Positions 1 through 13,800 of a stretch of 64,000 bases of DNA are shown here, one piece after another. The first letter of the stretch is position 1; every line of letters begins with the position of its first letter. The DNA is from Pagrus major. Lineage: Eukaryota; Chordata; Actinopteri; Spariformes; Sparidae. The position numbers and the translations under genes were made by a program. The notes beneath the pieces are model-generated. The model did no database searches. It saw nothing but the letters and a program-made list of their open reading frames with translations, and was not told the DNA's origin. Location: the NCBI RefSeq assembly GCF_040436345.1, contig NC_133230.1, positions 12,100,197 through 12,164,196 of the forward strand, written 5' to 3'.

Positions 1-262
1 AACTTCTCCTGACTTTCCATCGGCATGAGGATGAATTTTTGGGTGAGCTTATCCTTTTAAACCTGCTCTTTCAGTTGTTGTGTCGTGAGAAATCAGCCAT
101 GTGAAGTATCGTATTTAAATAAAGCTTCAGCATAGCCATTCAACTAATGACAGGTTTTGTTTTACATGCACTTCACACCAGACAAACCAGCAATATGAAA
201 AACTTATTTCTTGAAGTATTATTCTGGGATTGTACAGAATCATTGTTTATTGTCTGACACAG
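1..262 (+). other. Intron of the ZMYM4-like gene, starting with a fold-back MITE end
   Basis: No coding exon is visible here. The AG at 261-262 is the acceptor of the first in-window exon. Bases 1-62 match the right end of the fold-back element at 31794-32268: a CTGACTTTCCATCGGCATG-like stretch, then TTTTTGGGTGAGCTTATCC. Confidence 0.6.
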
Positions 263-3200
263 GTGAAAGAGGAGACAGACAGAGAGTCAGTGGAAGCTGT
301 TTCGCAGCTGGGATCATCAGTGGAAGCTGTCTCGGAGCCAGGATCATCAGTGGATGTTAAAGACCCAGAGCTTGCTTGTCGAGCTTCTCTGAGACTCTCT
401 GAACGTGGAGAGCAGGACGACTCTGTTGCTGCTGAAAAAGAAATGGAAAGTAAAGAAACTGAACATAAAGAAACTGAGGCTGATGTGGGCCCTTCTCCTG
501 AATCTATATCTCCTCAAAATCAACCCTCCTCACAGTCGTCTTTCTTTACAGAAGTCAGCACGGTTTTGGTTCAAGGTGGTGAATCAGATAGCACATCAGC
601 GTCTGAAAAAGAGGTGAAAACTGAGGAAGACTCTGAGTTATACGATGAAAATGTTGCAGCAAAGGACAACAGCTCAGAGGAAAGTCTCACAGGACCCGAC
701 ATCAGTGAGGACTCAAGTATGGACAAGACATCTGAACTCAAGGAGGAGACAACAAACACGGATGAAAAGCCGAACACAGAAATCGACACACAGCAGGAAA
801 AGTCGTCTCTATCGAGGGTTTCAACAGCGGACGACCTTGATGAGATGATGGACATTGGTACAGTGGATCAGGTGGAGCAGGAAGCTCAGATGAAAGAAGA
901 GGAAGTGAACTGTTTGATGGATGTGGAGAGCAGCCGTTCACCTGCCTTTTCTAATACAGGTAAAGTTAAGCAGAAGTTTTGTTTCTCTGTTATTTTTAGC
1001 TAAAAGTTTTTGTTTTCACGATGCAGAGAAACATTTTCAACACGGAGAGTTTATTGATGTTATGTAGTAAAAAAGTGGATGTTTTTAGAAAATTGTGGCG
1101 CTAATGAAGTGTTAACAGCCGTAGCTCCACATGTACCATCAGGTAAACTTTTTCTCCTTTTTTGCTGTGCATGCCTCCCATTTTTCAGCACCACCGGGCT
1201 TTACATTTGGGCCGCTGAAAAACAAAAAGAGCTCACAGTAGTTGATAGTAATGAGTAGTTGAAAAGCATGGCTATATATCACGTTGTTTAATGAATTGTT
1301 CGTACTGAAATATGGTCGAAACATTTGCCCTTCTGAACGTTACTTGCTTAATCTGTCTGCTAAGATAAAGTCTGGTGGTTTTGGACAAGGTTTTTTTTCA
1401 GCGCGTGTGAGAATTAATAGTTTAATCCGTTGTGGGGTTTTTTTCTTTCTGATTTGAGCCGTTGTTTTTTAGAAGATGACACAGGTGTTCGTTCATACAT
1501 GACAGCGGCGTGTACAATTACCATCTCGTTTACCTAACACCATGCATGTTTGAATGGGGCTTTTTTTTAAAGTTTATTTGCCAAATCTAAAAGAAAATTG
1601 ATAAATCATCAGCTTAATAGTAACTCTGGAATTTGCTGTGTGGCAGGTAATACATTCCTTTACATTAACTGAGGGGCCTGATGTGCCATCAGCCGACGTC
1701 GGGGCGGTCGATCAGTGTCTGTGGCCCTAGTTGTTGCCGTGTGTTCAGCATTGTTGGCGTCTCTTCGGTTGACTGACCATCTCAAATTGTTGGCAGAGCC
1801 CGTCAGTGGTAGAAATCACTCTGATTGGCCGTTCAGCTAAGCAAATCGAGAAGAGAAACAGAAAAAGAGGAATAGTCTCTTGATACTGTTGGTGTAGTAT
1901 CCATTATTTCACCTATCGAGTGTGGTTTCTCCTTATTTTTTTTAGCCTCCACCTCTTCACCAGTGCTGTTTCTTGTGTTGCACAGGCGATGTATGAAAAA
2001 CACTCTCATGGCAGTCTTCAAACATTTACTTGTGCACTGGTGGCTGCACAGACCTGGAGCAACTTTAACTATATCAGTGACGAGAGGCTTTCTTTGGCAC
2101 AGCCTATAAGTTGGTAACCAGTTAACTTCTCTTTGTGGAAACTCTCAGCACTCTGCCAAGTTCACAGAGTGAGCTACAGAAATACAGAGCTGAGATCTAG
2201 TTCAAAGATAGTTCAGCAGGGCAGAAGCTCTCCAGCATAGTTTTGCTTCTCCAGTTAAAGTACTTGGAAGCTACTCACAGCTCTGTAGCGTCCCACTAAT
2301 TTCTATATTTAAAATTTCTCTCACAGCCACTGAGGCAGAGGACAAGGTCTCTGTTAAGGAGGAAACTGATGTAGAACCCACTGTAGTACCACCACCTGCA
2401 GAGGAGGACCAGGTGGAGGACGTGAAAGTGGCTGTAGACTCGATGCAGTCCAGCCTGTCTCCGTCGTCTGAAGCTACACTCAGTGGTGAGTGTTGTCAGA
2501 GCAGTGGTGTTTCCCGAAAAGTAAAACCTGGTTATATTTATCTTTTAATGAAAATCTGAAGTTTAATGCTCTCAATTATGTGTCAGTTTTCCATCAAAAA
2601 TAGCACTGAACATTGATATTTTCAAGGTATTCTATTGAAGTTAGAATTTCCAGTATCTACTTTGCACTTTTATTCAACGTTAACTTATTCACATGTTGCT
2701 CATGTTCCTGCAGGACGGGAGAGCTCATCACCAGTGACCATGGTGAACGGGATGAAAGTGGTTAAGCTCGACACTGTAAGTACAAGAAAGAAACTTCCTC
2801 AGTGTGACAGGTTTGTATTTTCACCGCTTAAATGTCGCATTAGTAAAAATCACATCACTTTCAGTTTTCTAAAAATATCTTTAAATGTGTTGTTTCTTCT
2901 CAAAGACCACATTAATGTAGCCAATGGGTCCTTTTGTTCATCCTCGCTGTATTGTTCGATAGTAAATGTGTTTATACGTCCTGTTGTAAATGAACATGGA
3001 TGAACACTGAGACCATTTTGTAAATACAATTTATGCTGTTTTAATTAATAAATAACTATGCACAAGAAATATGACTGTTTGATTTTATATATAATACATG
3101 CTTTACTGTTATGGGGATAAATAAGCGATCAATCCTGTAAATTAAACCTTAGTAGTTCTGTGATTTTTGCCCTGACAATGTGAGTACAAATACAGAAACT

Positions 3201-4816
3201 CTGCTCCCAACTGGGCCAAACATTGCTGTATTATTTCCCTAAAAACTTACTAAAACTTTCTACATGAACATCTGAGAGACTTGCTAATTTTTTTGTTTAT
3301 ACTTGTCTTTTTACAGGTTGTCCTGTATTGGATTTGGATTTTACATCAGCGTTAGTACATAGTAAGGCTGGGATGCTACCATGGAAGTTGGACTCTGCAT
3401 CAAAATCTTCAATAATGTATTTTTTCTTGTTTTTTCCTGTTGTAGGACAGGTTACAGGCCGCCACTCCGCCAATCAAGTCGTCTCCTTCACCACCTTTGA
3501 TCAAGGTGAAGGATGAGCCCTCTGACGATGAGTATGAACAAGCCCTGATATCCTCGACGTCTTCAGCAAGCGTGAAAGATGAGCCCAACACAAGGGTGAG
3601 ACACACACTTCTTAAGAATATTAAAAGTTCACCCTTTCTCGTTAATCTGATTACAGGTTCACAGTGTGGTCTCGTGTCTGAATAATCACCCTGAAGTCAC
3701 AACAAGGTCTGATCTAGTGACAGTTATTAGAAATAGAAGTAGTGTGCAACATGGCTACCGCTAACAGCTTGTCTGCTGGTCAAAGCAAAAAACATCTGCA
3801 AGAATCCCAATTTGACCTAGAAACCCTGATCTCAGTGCTATTAAAAGACACAGGACCTCTGTGTTTGGACATGGCAGATTATGATCGGATGAAGATCACA
3901 GACAACCACCGCAATTATGACGACTAATTTGAGGTCCCCACGAAATACTAGTTTAATAAAAATAGAGCTTTATACTAGACCTTCATTCAGGATTTGATGG
4001 ATCCAGAGTCACTGGACCGCCACTGACCTCTGCCTCACCGATCTGTTATTAACAGGAGGATTTGAGGATTGGATCGGTCTTCTCAGTGACCTCAACTTCT
4101 GAAACACAGACGCTGCCCGTCATCAATCCCTCATCAGTGTACATGTACTGCTCCCACTGCAATAAGAACCTGAGGAAAGGGCAGACCGCTTTCCAGAGGA
4201 AGGGTTCCCCAGCACTCTTCTGCTCCACCGAATGCCTCACCACATCTCTGCCTGCAGTCAAAGGAAACACTAAGACCTGCCACAACTGCCAAAAGTGAGT
4301 TCAACAGGGAGCAGCGTCATCGTAACAAACTAGATATTTTTCTGTGAGAAAAGGCAGAAAAATGACAATATAGCTGCAGATAAACTGGATTGTGTCAGAG
4401 TTCGTGACCCAAACAAACTATCACTGAATTCAGTTCTCTTCTCTTTCTCTCAGGTTGATATTTCGGCCTCAGGACGTCATTCTGGCTCCGGACGGTAAAG
4501 GAGCCATGAAGGACTTCTGCAGCCAGAACTGTCTGACCTCCTTCAACTACAAGAGGAGCGCCGCCGCCAAAAAACCAACACATCCGACAGGACCACAGTC
4601 ACTCTGCAGCATGTGTACCAGATACTGCATCGTAAGTCAAACAGAACAGGGCTGCAACGAACAATTATTTTCATTATTTATTATTTTCTTGAGTAATTGA
4701 GTAATCATATTCACTGTCACTGTGAAATTTTCGAGAGTTCAAGGTGAAATCTAGTCTTTTATTTTAATGTGACCTACATCCTCAAATCTGAAGATATTCA
4801 GTTGACAGTCTTATAA

Positions 4817-4866
<50 letters not shown>

Positions 4867-7800
4867 TTCTGTTGACTGACTTTCATAGATAAGTTAAAGT
4901 TTCATAGATAAGATAAAATAAGTTATAAATAACAGTATATAACAGTACAGAGGTGCTACATGCAACCTTTTAGCACGCTGTCCCTGTAATTGAAGGATTA
5001 ATCTCTGAAATAACACAGTTCTTTTGTCATCACTCCTGTAGAGCAAACATGAGGTGATCCTGACCGGTGCCGTCCACAAGCTCTGCAGTGACGCCTGCTT
5101 CAACCGTTTCCGTACAGTTAACAACCTGTCCATGGCCGGCTGTGCGAACTGCGGCTCCTACTGCCACAACAAGCCGCTCATGCTGAAGATGGACCGCAGC
5201 AGCAAAACTCTGTGCAACGCAGAGTGTCTGGCCAAGTACAAAGAGGTAGGAAAATTTAACGTAAAAAAATAAAAAGAGACTAACAAGAATTTATTTTAAC
5301 ATCCTCTCTTTTTTCCCCCTGACTCTTGTAATAGAAAACCAAGACGACCCAGCCGTGTACGATGTGTCGCACCACCCGTTTGCTAGCAGAAATGGTTGAC
5401 ATCAAAAACAGTGATGAGTCAGTGAACCTCTTCTGTAGCAGCAGTTGTGTGATGGCATTCAAAGTCCAGACCGTCAGTGCATCAGGTACCACAAGACTGT
5501 GATGTTTGCATCAGTGCTGCACTTGTGGACATTTTCTTTAATAAAAACTTGCTTTCTTTCTCATAGGTGCTCGGTTGTGTTGTGATAATTGTGGGAAAAA
5601 CACAGTCCCGGCCTACCACCTGGCCATGTCGGACACCTCCATCAGGAACTTCTGCACTCTGCCGTGTGTCATGGCTTTTCAGGTACAGCTAAGCTTGTGA
5701 TCAAAAGAAGTTTATGAGACTTGTTGTCAAATCATGTCATAATTCAGGGTGGGTGAAAAGCTGGGGGTGGACGAGTTGTTTAAATTCAGGGATAACTGCA
5801 CGTTTTTAGTTAGTCTGTCCTGTAATAGTGTTGCATTTGGTTGTTCAGATTTGTTTGCAGAATTTTCTCCTGGATTGAGGAAGATTTAAGTTTTTATCTT
5901 TGGAGGGGGGTTTTTGGGGTCCTACTGTAAGAACTTTTTTTTTTTTTAAATTAAAAAAAATACGCATTTTCACATCATTTTGGACCTCTTGCACCAGGTT
6001 GGGGGTGCTGTTAAGACAGCTGTGCTGCAGTTTAGATGGGGACCTTTTACAACATATCTGTATTTAAAAAAAAACCAAATAACTCAGTTTGATTTGATTT
6101 GACACGCTTTGCTTATTCTGCACCAAAGACGGTACCTTTGTCACAATGGTTTTCACTCAACACTCTATCGTTTTTTGTGGCACTGTAGGAGAAGTTCAAG
6201 AAATCCCAGAAACAGGTGAATGTTTTTACCAAGTTACCCGTCGGATCCACTCAAATCCAGTCCGTCACTCCCATCCAATCTCAGCGAGAATCTCCCAAAG
6301 GATCAAAGAAACTGAGCTGCTCCCTCTGCTGCCGTAGCATAACTTTCAAACCTGAAGTCATCCAGATCAAGGTAATTTGTGTGTGTGGTAATGTGTGTTC
6401 GGTCTACTGGACTTTTCTTCTTATATTCCTCAGACAGACAGCTGGATTTTTACATACAGTTTTGCATAGAAATGACTTTTTGGAGACTTCCAGACTGAGT
6501 AAAGATTTTATTCTTAATTTTAGATGGCATTACCAGTAAGGATCACAAGAATTCACAAAAAAACTGTGGTCACCTCTTTGTAATCTGTCCCGAATGGCAG
6601 TCTTAGCCTTAAGATTTGAGAAAATGTGATGTACACACCCTGACATTTCTCTGTCACACTCTGTGTGTGCAGGACAAGATGGTTTTCGTGTGCAGCCTGG
6701 ATTGTTCTCACGAGTTCAAGAAAACCAACTTTGTGACTTCCCTGTGTGAATACTGTAAGATGGAAAAGATCACCAAAGACGCCAAGAGAATTAACAACAA
6801 AGACTGCTTCTTCTGCAGCGATGGTAAGGAGACCGTTTGACATGTCGAATATAAAATAGACAATAAAGCAGGGTATGATTGAGGGCATGGCTACCATGGC
6901 ATGTCCTCGGGGTCTCAGTCGAATCCAATCAGGATATCCTCCTCCAACTATGGTTAGTTCTGGCTCCAAAAAAAGATGGTGACATGCTGTAATGCCAAAC
7001 TCAAGGCTTTAAAACAATAATCCACAAACCATTGAGTGACATCCAATGGGTTTACACTCTCCTCTCCTTCCTCTCAGGCTGTAAGCTCCTCTTCCGACAC
7101 GACCTGACTAAAAACTGGGGGAAACACTGTCACTCCTGCGTCTACTGCCACTCTGTGTCCAAGAAGCTGGTGACGGCTCAGTATGGAGGCTCGACCGAGG
7201 AGTTCTGCTCTGAGGAGTGCAGGTCCAAATACACCATGCTCTTCTGCCATGTAAGCAAGAAGCCTCGTTGCGGTTATCAAAATAACCAAAACGATGCTCT
7301 GCCTCGACTTAGTGTTTCACTGTTTTCTCGCAGGTTGCAAAGTGTGACACCTGCGGCCGTAAAGGGAAACTGAAGCAGAGTCTCGCCATGCTGGGAGAAG
7401 TCAAACACTTCTGTGACCTGACGTGTCTGCTACAGTTCTGCTCTGATAAAGTGGCCACGCAGGGTGAGGTCTTCAAAGGTGTGTATCATTGTTCCCCTTT
7501 CAAGTTATATTTTCCTGATCAGTTGAACCTGACTCATTAGTTAAAATGTTATGAAACCCGCAGTCTGTAATATCGCTGTAACATTGTCAGGTACGGGGGA
7601 GGCCACACCCGTCATCGCCAATGTCATCTCGCTCGCAGGGACTCCCCCAGGGAAATCCAGTGCTTCTGAGAGAGCTGCCCAGCAAAGTAAACAAAAACAT
7701 ACAAGTATTTTCATGTACCATGTAATAGAGCTGCTATGATTAGTCAATAATGGATTCATCAATCGGAAGGAATTATTTTGATAATCAGTTAATTTCTAAG

Positions 7801-10800
7801 TTTGTTACTTTTCATGTTTCGGCCTCTTAAATGTAAATATTTGCAGATTTTCTTTGTCATTCAGTAACGATAGTAAAGAGTCGCTGGGTTTAGGATTGTT
7901 AGTTGATAAAAAAAATTGTGATGAGTATTTTTCACAATTGTGTGACATTTCATTGAATAGACGATTAATTATTAAATATCGCAGATTAATTGAAAATCGA
8001 AAAAAGTTTAAGCTCTACTGTATAACATGCTGTATCCTAATTCAACCAGTTGCCAGTGTTCATTGAGAAGGTTTTTATACTTTTCTCCACAGGCACAGGC
8101 TCTAACTTTCAGTCAAAGAACTCTGGACATGTAAGTTATCGTGTTTTACATGTGTTTTATATACTGTAAAATTCAATAATATGTACAGACAGGTGACAAA
8201 TTAAAGGAAGAATATTCATATTAAAAAAACTGGAGAAATATTCAGTTAAACATTCAGGGTAATGCAACAAAACATAAAAATAATGTCAAATTCTGCTGAA
8301 AACTGGACAAATCTGGTTACTGGCTGATAAAGCAGGAGAGTAAAATTATCATGTAGTGTAAGACAATTTAAAGCAAAATGATACTGTGTGGTTTGTATGA
8401 AAACAATGAGCAGGCCCAGTGCACCTCTGTTTTTGGATCAAGATGAAAAGTGGAACCGTTCAGCACTTCGGTCTTCTCAGAATATTTCATGAGGTCAAAT
8501 TTATGTCAATAAAACTGAAACGTTGGTTCACTGTTGAGTCTGTGGTGCACAGACGGCCCTTTGTGGGGATCGCCGCTCTGGCTGCCATAAGCTCTTTTTG
8601 GTACATTTTTGAACATTATTAGTTCTGAAGTTGTTTTCGTGTCATTTATCTGCCCTTCAGATCAGTCTTCAGACAGATCCAGTGAAGTCTGCTCCTCCTC
8701 CTGGACAAAAGATCCTGAAGAACAAGGCTCTGCTCTGCAGACCGCTGGTGCAGAACAAAGGGGTCTCGTGCAAAACACAGACAGTCGATTGTGAAGCACA
8801 AACGGGTAAAAGCAACGCACACACAGCTTCCATGGTAACAACAGGCTCTCCAGTCTGTTTACCTGCAGGGACAGGACTAACAAACACACTGACTGCTGAT
8901 ATTTTTTCTGTATTTTATATTGATTTTTATTAAATAGGTTTTTTTTATAGTGTTTTTTTCCCTTCTTCTTCTCCCCTTTTCATGTATTTATTCAGCATTA
9001 GGATTGCAGCAATAGTCCAGTTTCAAGGTAGACTGTGGTATGAAAATTGACTGTTATCACACCATGTTCATTTGCTAATATATAGTATTCAATTCTACTG
9101 TGTAAGTGTCATTAAAAACTATATATTTCAAGGTTTTGTAAAGTTACATGTCTGTCAGGAAATGATGTATTTCAGGAAAAAAATGATAACGTGTCTGTTT
9201 GACTTCAAAAACTCTACTGTTTTATTCTTTTAAGGGTCGTTACAAGTAATAATAATAATTACTTTATAAATCAAAATAATGATAGTGATTGTGTAATACA
9301 GTGTTACCATGAAACTGTGAAAAATCTCACACCTTTGCAACCCTACCAGGCACACTTGGAAGTTTAAAAAATATTTTAAAAATGATTTGGCAAATAAATC
9401 TTCACAAATTCAGCCTCTGCGGGCATGTTTTTATATATATTGGTACAAATTGATATTTTCAGTAGAAATATCGAACAATATGTAATTAGAGCTCAGAATT
9501 ATTTCCCTGAACAAGACTTTTGAATCGCTAAAGCTCAAAGTTTGTATTCTATATTTAACTAAACACTTGCCATGTTGTTTTATTTTACTGAGAATATTTT
9601 TGCTCATGCTGAAACTAATACTAGCTTAAAAAAAGAGTTTTTTTCTTTCTCTATAGACATCTCCTTCCCTAGAGTCATGATTGTGCCTGTCCCAGTGCCG
9701 GTGTACATTCCCGTACCGATGAACATGTACAGCCAGTGTACCCCCAAACCTGTGGGCCTGCCAGTCCCGGTAAGTCAAACACTACAAACACCTCTGGTTT
9801 CAGAGCGATGGGTTGCTAAAGTAAAATCACATCACAAATGAATCATCTCACTCTCAGAATTAAGAAATTAAATAACTATATTAGACAGCAACGGTTAATA
9901 TTCAACATCTTCGTCCTTATTTCAGTCCCTCACAGGCTCTTATATTGTAACTCTGTCTCCCACAGCTGCCTGTACCCATGTTCCTTCCTGTGACCATGGA
10001 CAGCGCTGAACGCATCGTGGAAACCATCCAGGAGATCAAAGAAAAGATCCCGTCCGACCCCTTCGAGGCAGAGCTAATCCTCATGGCTGAGATGGTGGCA
10101 GAACAAGATGAGAAGAACGACACCGAGGAGAGACCGAAGGAGAAAGTGGTGGAGAAGGAGAAAGAGAGACAACCAGCACCAGCACCAGCACCTCCTCCAG
10201 ATGGTAAAAACTTATTCTTTTTGCTGCTTCTGGAAATCTATGTGCTGCATTTTCAGGATTTCATGTCGATATTTTTAATGTTATGTTAAATTATTTCCCA
10301 TAAATGTTTTTATACTGATGTTGTTAATATGAGAGGACTGTATCACACTGGATGACAAGCTGCTCTCGTGTTTATGTTACAGACCACACCAGTAACTACA
10401 GTGATGACCTGGACACAGACGACTTGGCCAGTTTACTCAACACCTGGGAGGAAGACGTCGGTGTCAGGTCTCCCAGTCGACTCTACTCCAGCGAGAAGCT
10501 CAACCCCATTATGGACATTCCTGTGGCTGTGTCCAGTGAGCCTTTCACCGAGGCCCCGCCTCCAGCACCACCTCCCATGGACATCGAAGCCGACGTCACT
10601 GTTGGTGAGATGAGACGTACAAACTCATCAAGTGCACGAAGCTAGAAACTTTGACTTTCATCTCCACCCTGACCGTGTTTAGGAGTTTAAAACATTGAGG
10701 TGTTATCCTAAATTACACCGACTACCTGGTTTTGACTTTGGCGTGCTCGGTGTAACATTTCTTGTGATGCCATTGCCAGAAACTCTGGAGAGGATGGCCC

Positions 10801-13800
10801 GGCTCAGAGAGCACGCTGAGCGGTCCCCGAGCCCCCCGCCTGCTGTGACACGACGACGTCAAGCTCCCAGGAAAGCCAGAGAAAAGAAGGTAACTTAGTG
10901 GTAAAAGAGATGAGAAAAAATACTTTTGCAGTTTGGATACTGGGAATGTCTAGTGTCCATGACACAGCCTCTTCTCTCTTTCCTCTTTTTCCAAGGGTCG
11001 TAAGTCACAGCGGTCGTCTAAAACAGCTGAAGCGTCGTCTCAGAAAGGCGCATCCAACAAGGCCCTGACTGCCCTGACTGAAATCCCAAAACTGAAGAGT
11101 GAGTATGGAGTCGACGCCTGGAAGCGATGGATCCAGTGGAGGAAAACTCAACCCAACCTGGAGAAGCCACGCTTTGGTTGTAAGTCTCAACCCACAGTAA
11201 AGAAACCCTCTAAAGCAGAGCTTGAGTACACTGATTCTTTGTGTAAAATTTGACATAATTCATAAAAAATAAACGTATGAAGATGATTATTACCTTGGTT
11301 TTAGCTCGTCCAATGGAGTTAAAGGAGGATGTTATCCAGTGCACCACTGCTGAGCTGAGCTACGGCCTCTGTTGCTTCATCACTGAGCTGAAACGACCCA
11401 ACGGAGAGCCGTACTCCCCCGACAGCCTGTTCTACCTCTGCCTCGGCATCCAACAGGTTAGACATTTCTTATCGTATAACGGGTTAGGTGCTGAACACAG
11501 GTAGAGCTGTGACTGATGACTATTTTCATTATCGACTAATCTGCCCATTCATTTCACAATTAAAGGTGCACTATGGAGATTTGAGAACTCTCTTTGTTTT
11601 CATGACTGAATAAACAAACTGACCTTAAAGGACAACACAATTTCATACTGTTGTACTTTGTTTATATGTGGCGGACCCTGCCACCTTTCTAGCTTCAAAC
11701 AGTGTTCTGGGGACCTTATTTACCTCTGAAAACGGCTTGTTTATTCAATAATGGAAATAAATATGTCTGTGTTTGTGTTATTACTTCATTAATATTGTAA
11801 GTATTAAAATTCTGAGTTTGAATTTATTCTCCAAAACTACATAGTGCCCCTTTTTTAACAGTGATTTCAACAGTAATGAGTAAATTAGATGGCTGACACT
11901 GGTGTTTTACTCGTGTGTCTCTCTGTAGTACCTGTTTGAGAACGGTCGTGTGGAGAACATATTCATGGATCGGTTCTACAACAAGTTCTCTACTGAGTTC
12001 ACCAACATGCTGAGAGGTTTCAAGCCCTCAATCACAGCAAGTGGTGAGTTACACAAGTTTTTGTTTGTTCAGTTTGTCTGTTCCACACAAACATTCGACC
12101 AGATTTCAACACGTCCCTCTCTTCACCTTGGCAGGTTACATCCATTCCCGTGTGGAGGAGGAGTTCCTGTGGGACTGTAAACAGTTGGGGGCGTACTCCC
12201 CCATCGTCCTCCTCAACACTCTGCTCTTCTTCTGCTGCAAGTACTTTGGCTTCACCTCGGTGGAGCAGCACCGCCAGCTGTCCTTCGCCCACGTCATGCG
12301 CTGCACCAAAACCAATCCCAACTACACCAAGACCACCTTCCTGCGCTTCTATCCCCCACTAGCTGTGAACGAGGGAGAGTCAGGTAACAATATGGCTCCT
12401 TTTTTTTAATACAAAAACGTCTTAATAACAACGCTTTTAAGATATTAAAACACTTCAGTTGTTTCTCTTTAATCACAATCCTCATAATTGTATTTTAACA
12501 GTCACATATTTTGTGTTTTTATGTGAATGTTATATGGAAGTCAAGCAAAAAGTCATTCACAGCACCTGATTGTGAGCTAAGGAGGAGCACAAATGATCAT
12601 GAAACTTGAATTTTGTTGGAGATATTGCGTACATAAATACATCTTTTCTAACATGGATGTACGTGAGCCTGATTAAAACCTGAATTTCTACCCTGACGTA
12701 TCATATACAGCTTTAGATTCCAATTTTACCCCTTTTTACAAATGTAAAGTTTTTAGCACTGTAAACATTTTAAAACACTGCAGACAGAATTATTAACTGA
12801 CACAACAACATAAGTTCATCACTTAATCTATGTTTACTATTTGATCGTCAAATAATGATCTTCAGATCCAGAGGTTCCTGCGAAGAGACGTAAGGAGGAG
12901 GACAGTAAAGAGGACATCCTGGAGATGATGGAGAACACGGAGAACCCTCTCCGCTGTCCGGTCAGACTCTACGAGTTCTACCTCTCAAAGTGGTGAGTGT
13001 AGGACACGCTGATCTGTCTGTTTGAGGTCATCTCTTCAGCTCTTTTCCTTTTCTGAAACAGCTGGCAGAATAACTGGCTGTTTGAACTTGATTTACAGAT
13101 TAATGTGATCATTTTTCGGTTGCTGTGAGCTTTTTCTAGTATTTAAACCCTTAAGTATAATCGATTGATGGTTACAAAAGCCTTGTTTCCACCAAAGCAC
13201 TGTCAGTGAAGTGACTTTTGAATCATACATAACCCGTAATTAATGTACCTAAACCTTAGATCTGTTTTGCGTTTCCACTGCATACAGTAGTCATTATAAA
13301 AAAGGGGGTTGTTCCCTGCATGGCTTCTTTTTTAAAACTTGGAAGCAGCTGCATTCATTATCTAACAAACATTACTGCCAGATCAACAACATACACAGAG
13401 TGGTAACCCTTTTTTTCCTCAGCTCCACTCGCGCTGCTCTCTCTTGCTAAATCACACTCTCACAACACATTTTGTTTACTTACTTCTCGGTATGTAAAAC
13501 AAAGAAGGTTTTCAACAGAGGGGAAACAAAAAAAAAACAGGATGGCTCGTAGCGATTCTTTTGGCACTATCCACTAGTTTTGATAATGGAAACGCAAAAA
13601 TAACAGTTTTAAACTGTCAAACACTTTCTGATTCCAGCTTTTTAAATGTAAGAATTTGCATAATTTCTGAACGAACAGTCTTTAGGTTTTGGACTGTTGG
13701 TTGGACAAAAGAAGCAATTTGGAGATGTCACAAATTGTGATGAGACTTAAAGGAAAAATTCACTCAAAAATTTAAATTCAGTCACTATCTACTCACCCTC

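Noticed and set aside
3742-3927. Small plus-strand ORF in a zmym4 intron
   Set aside because: It would not splice in frame with either neighbour, and the adjoining exons already join perfectly without it.
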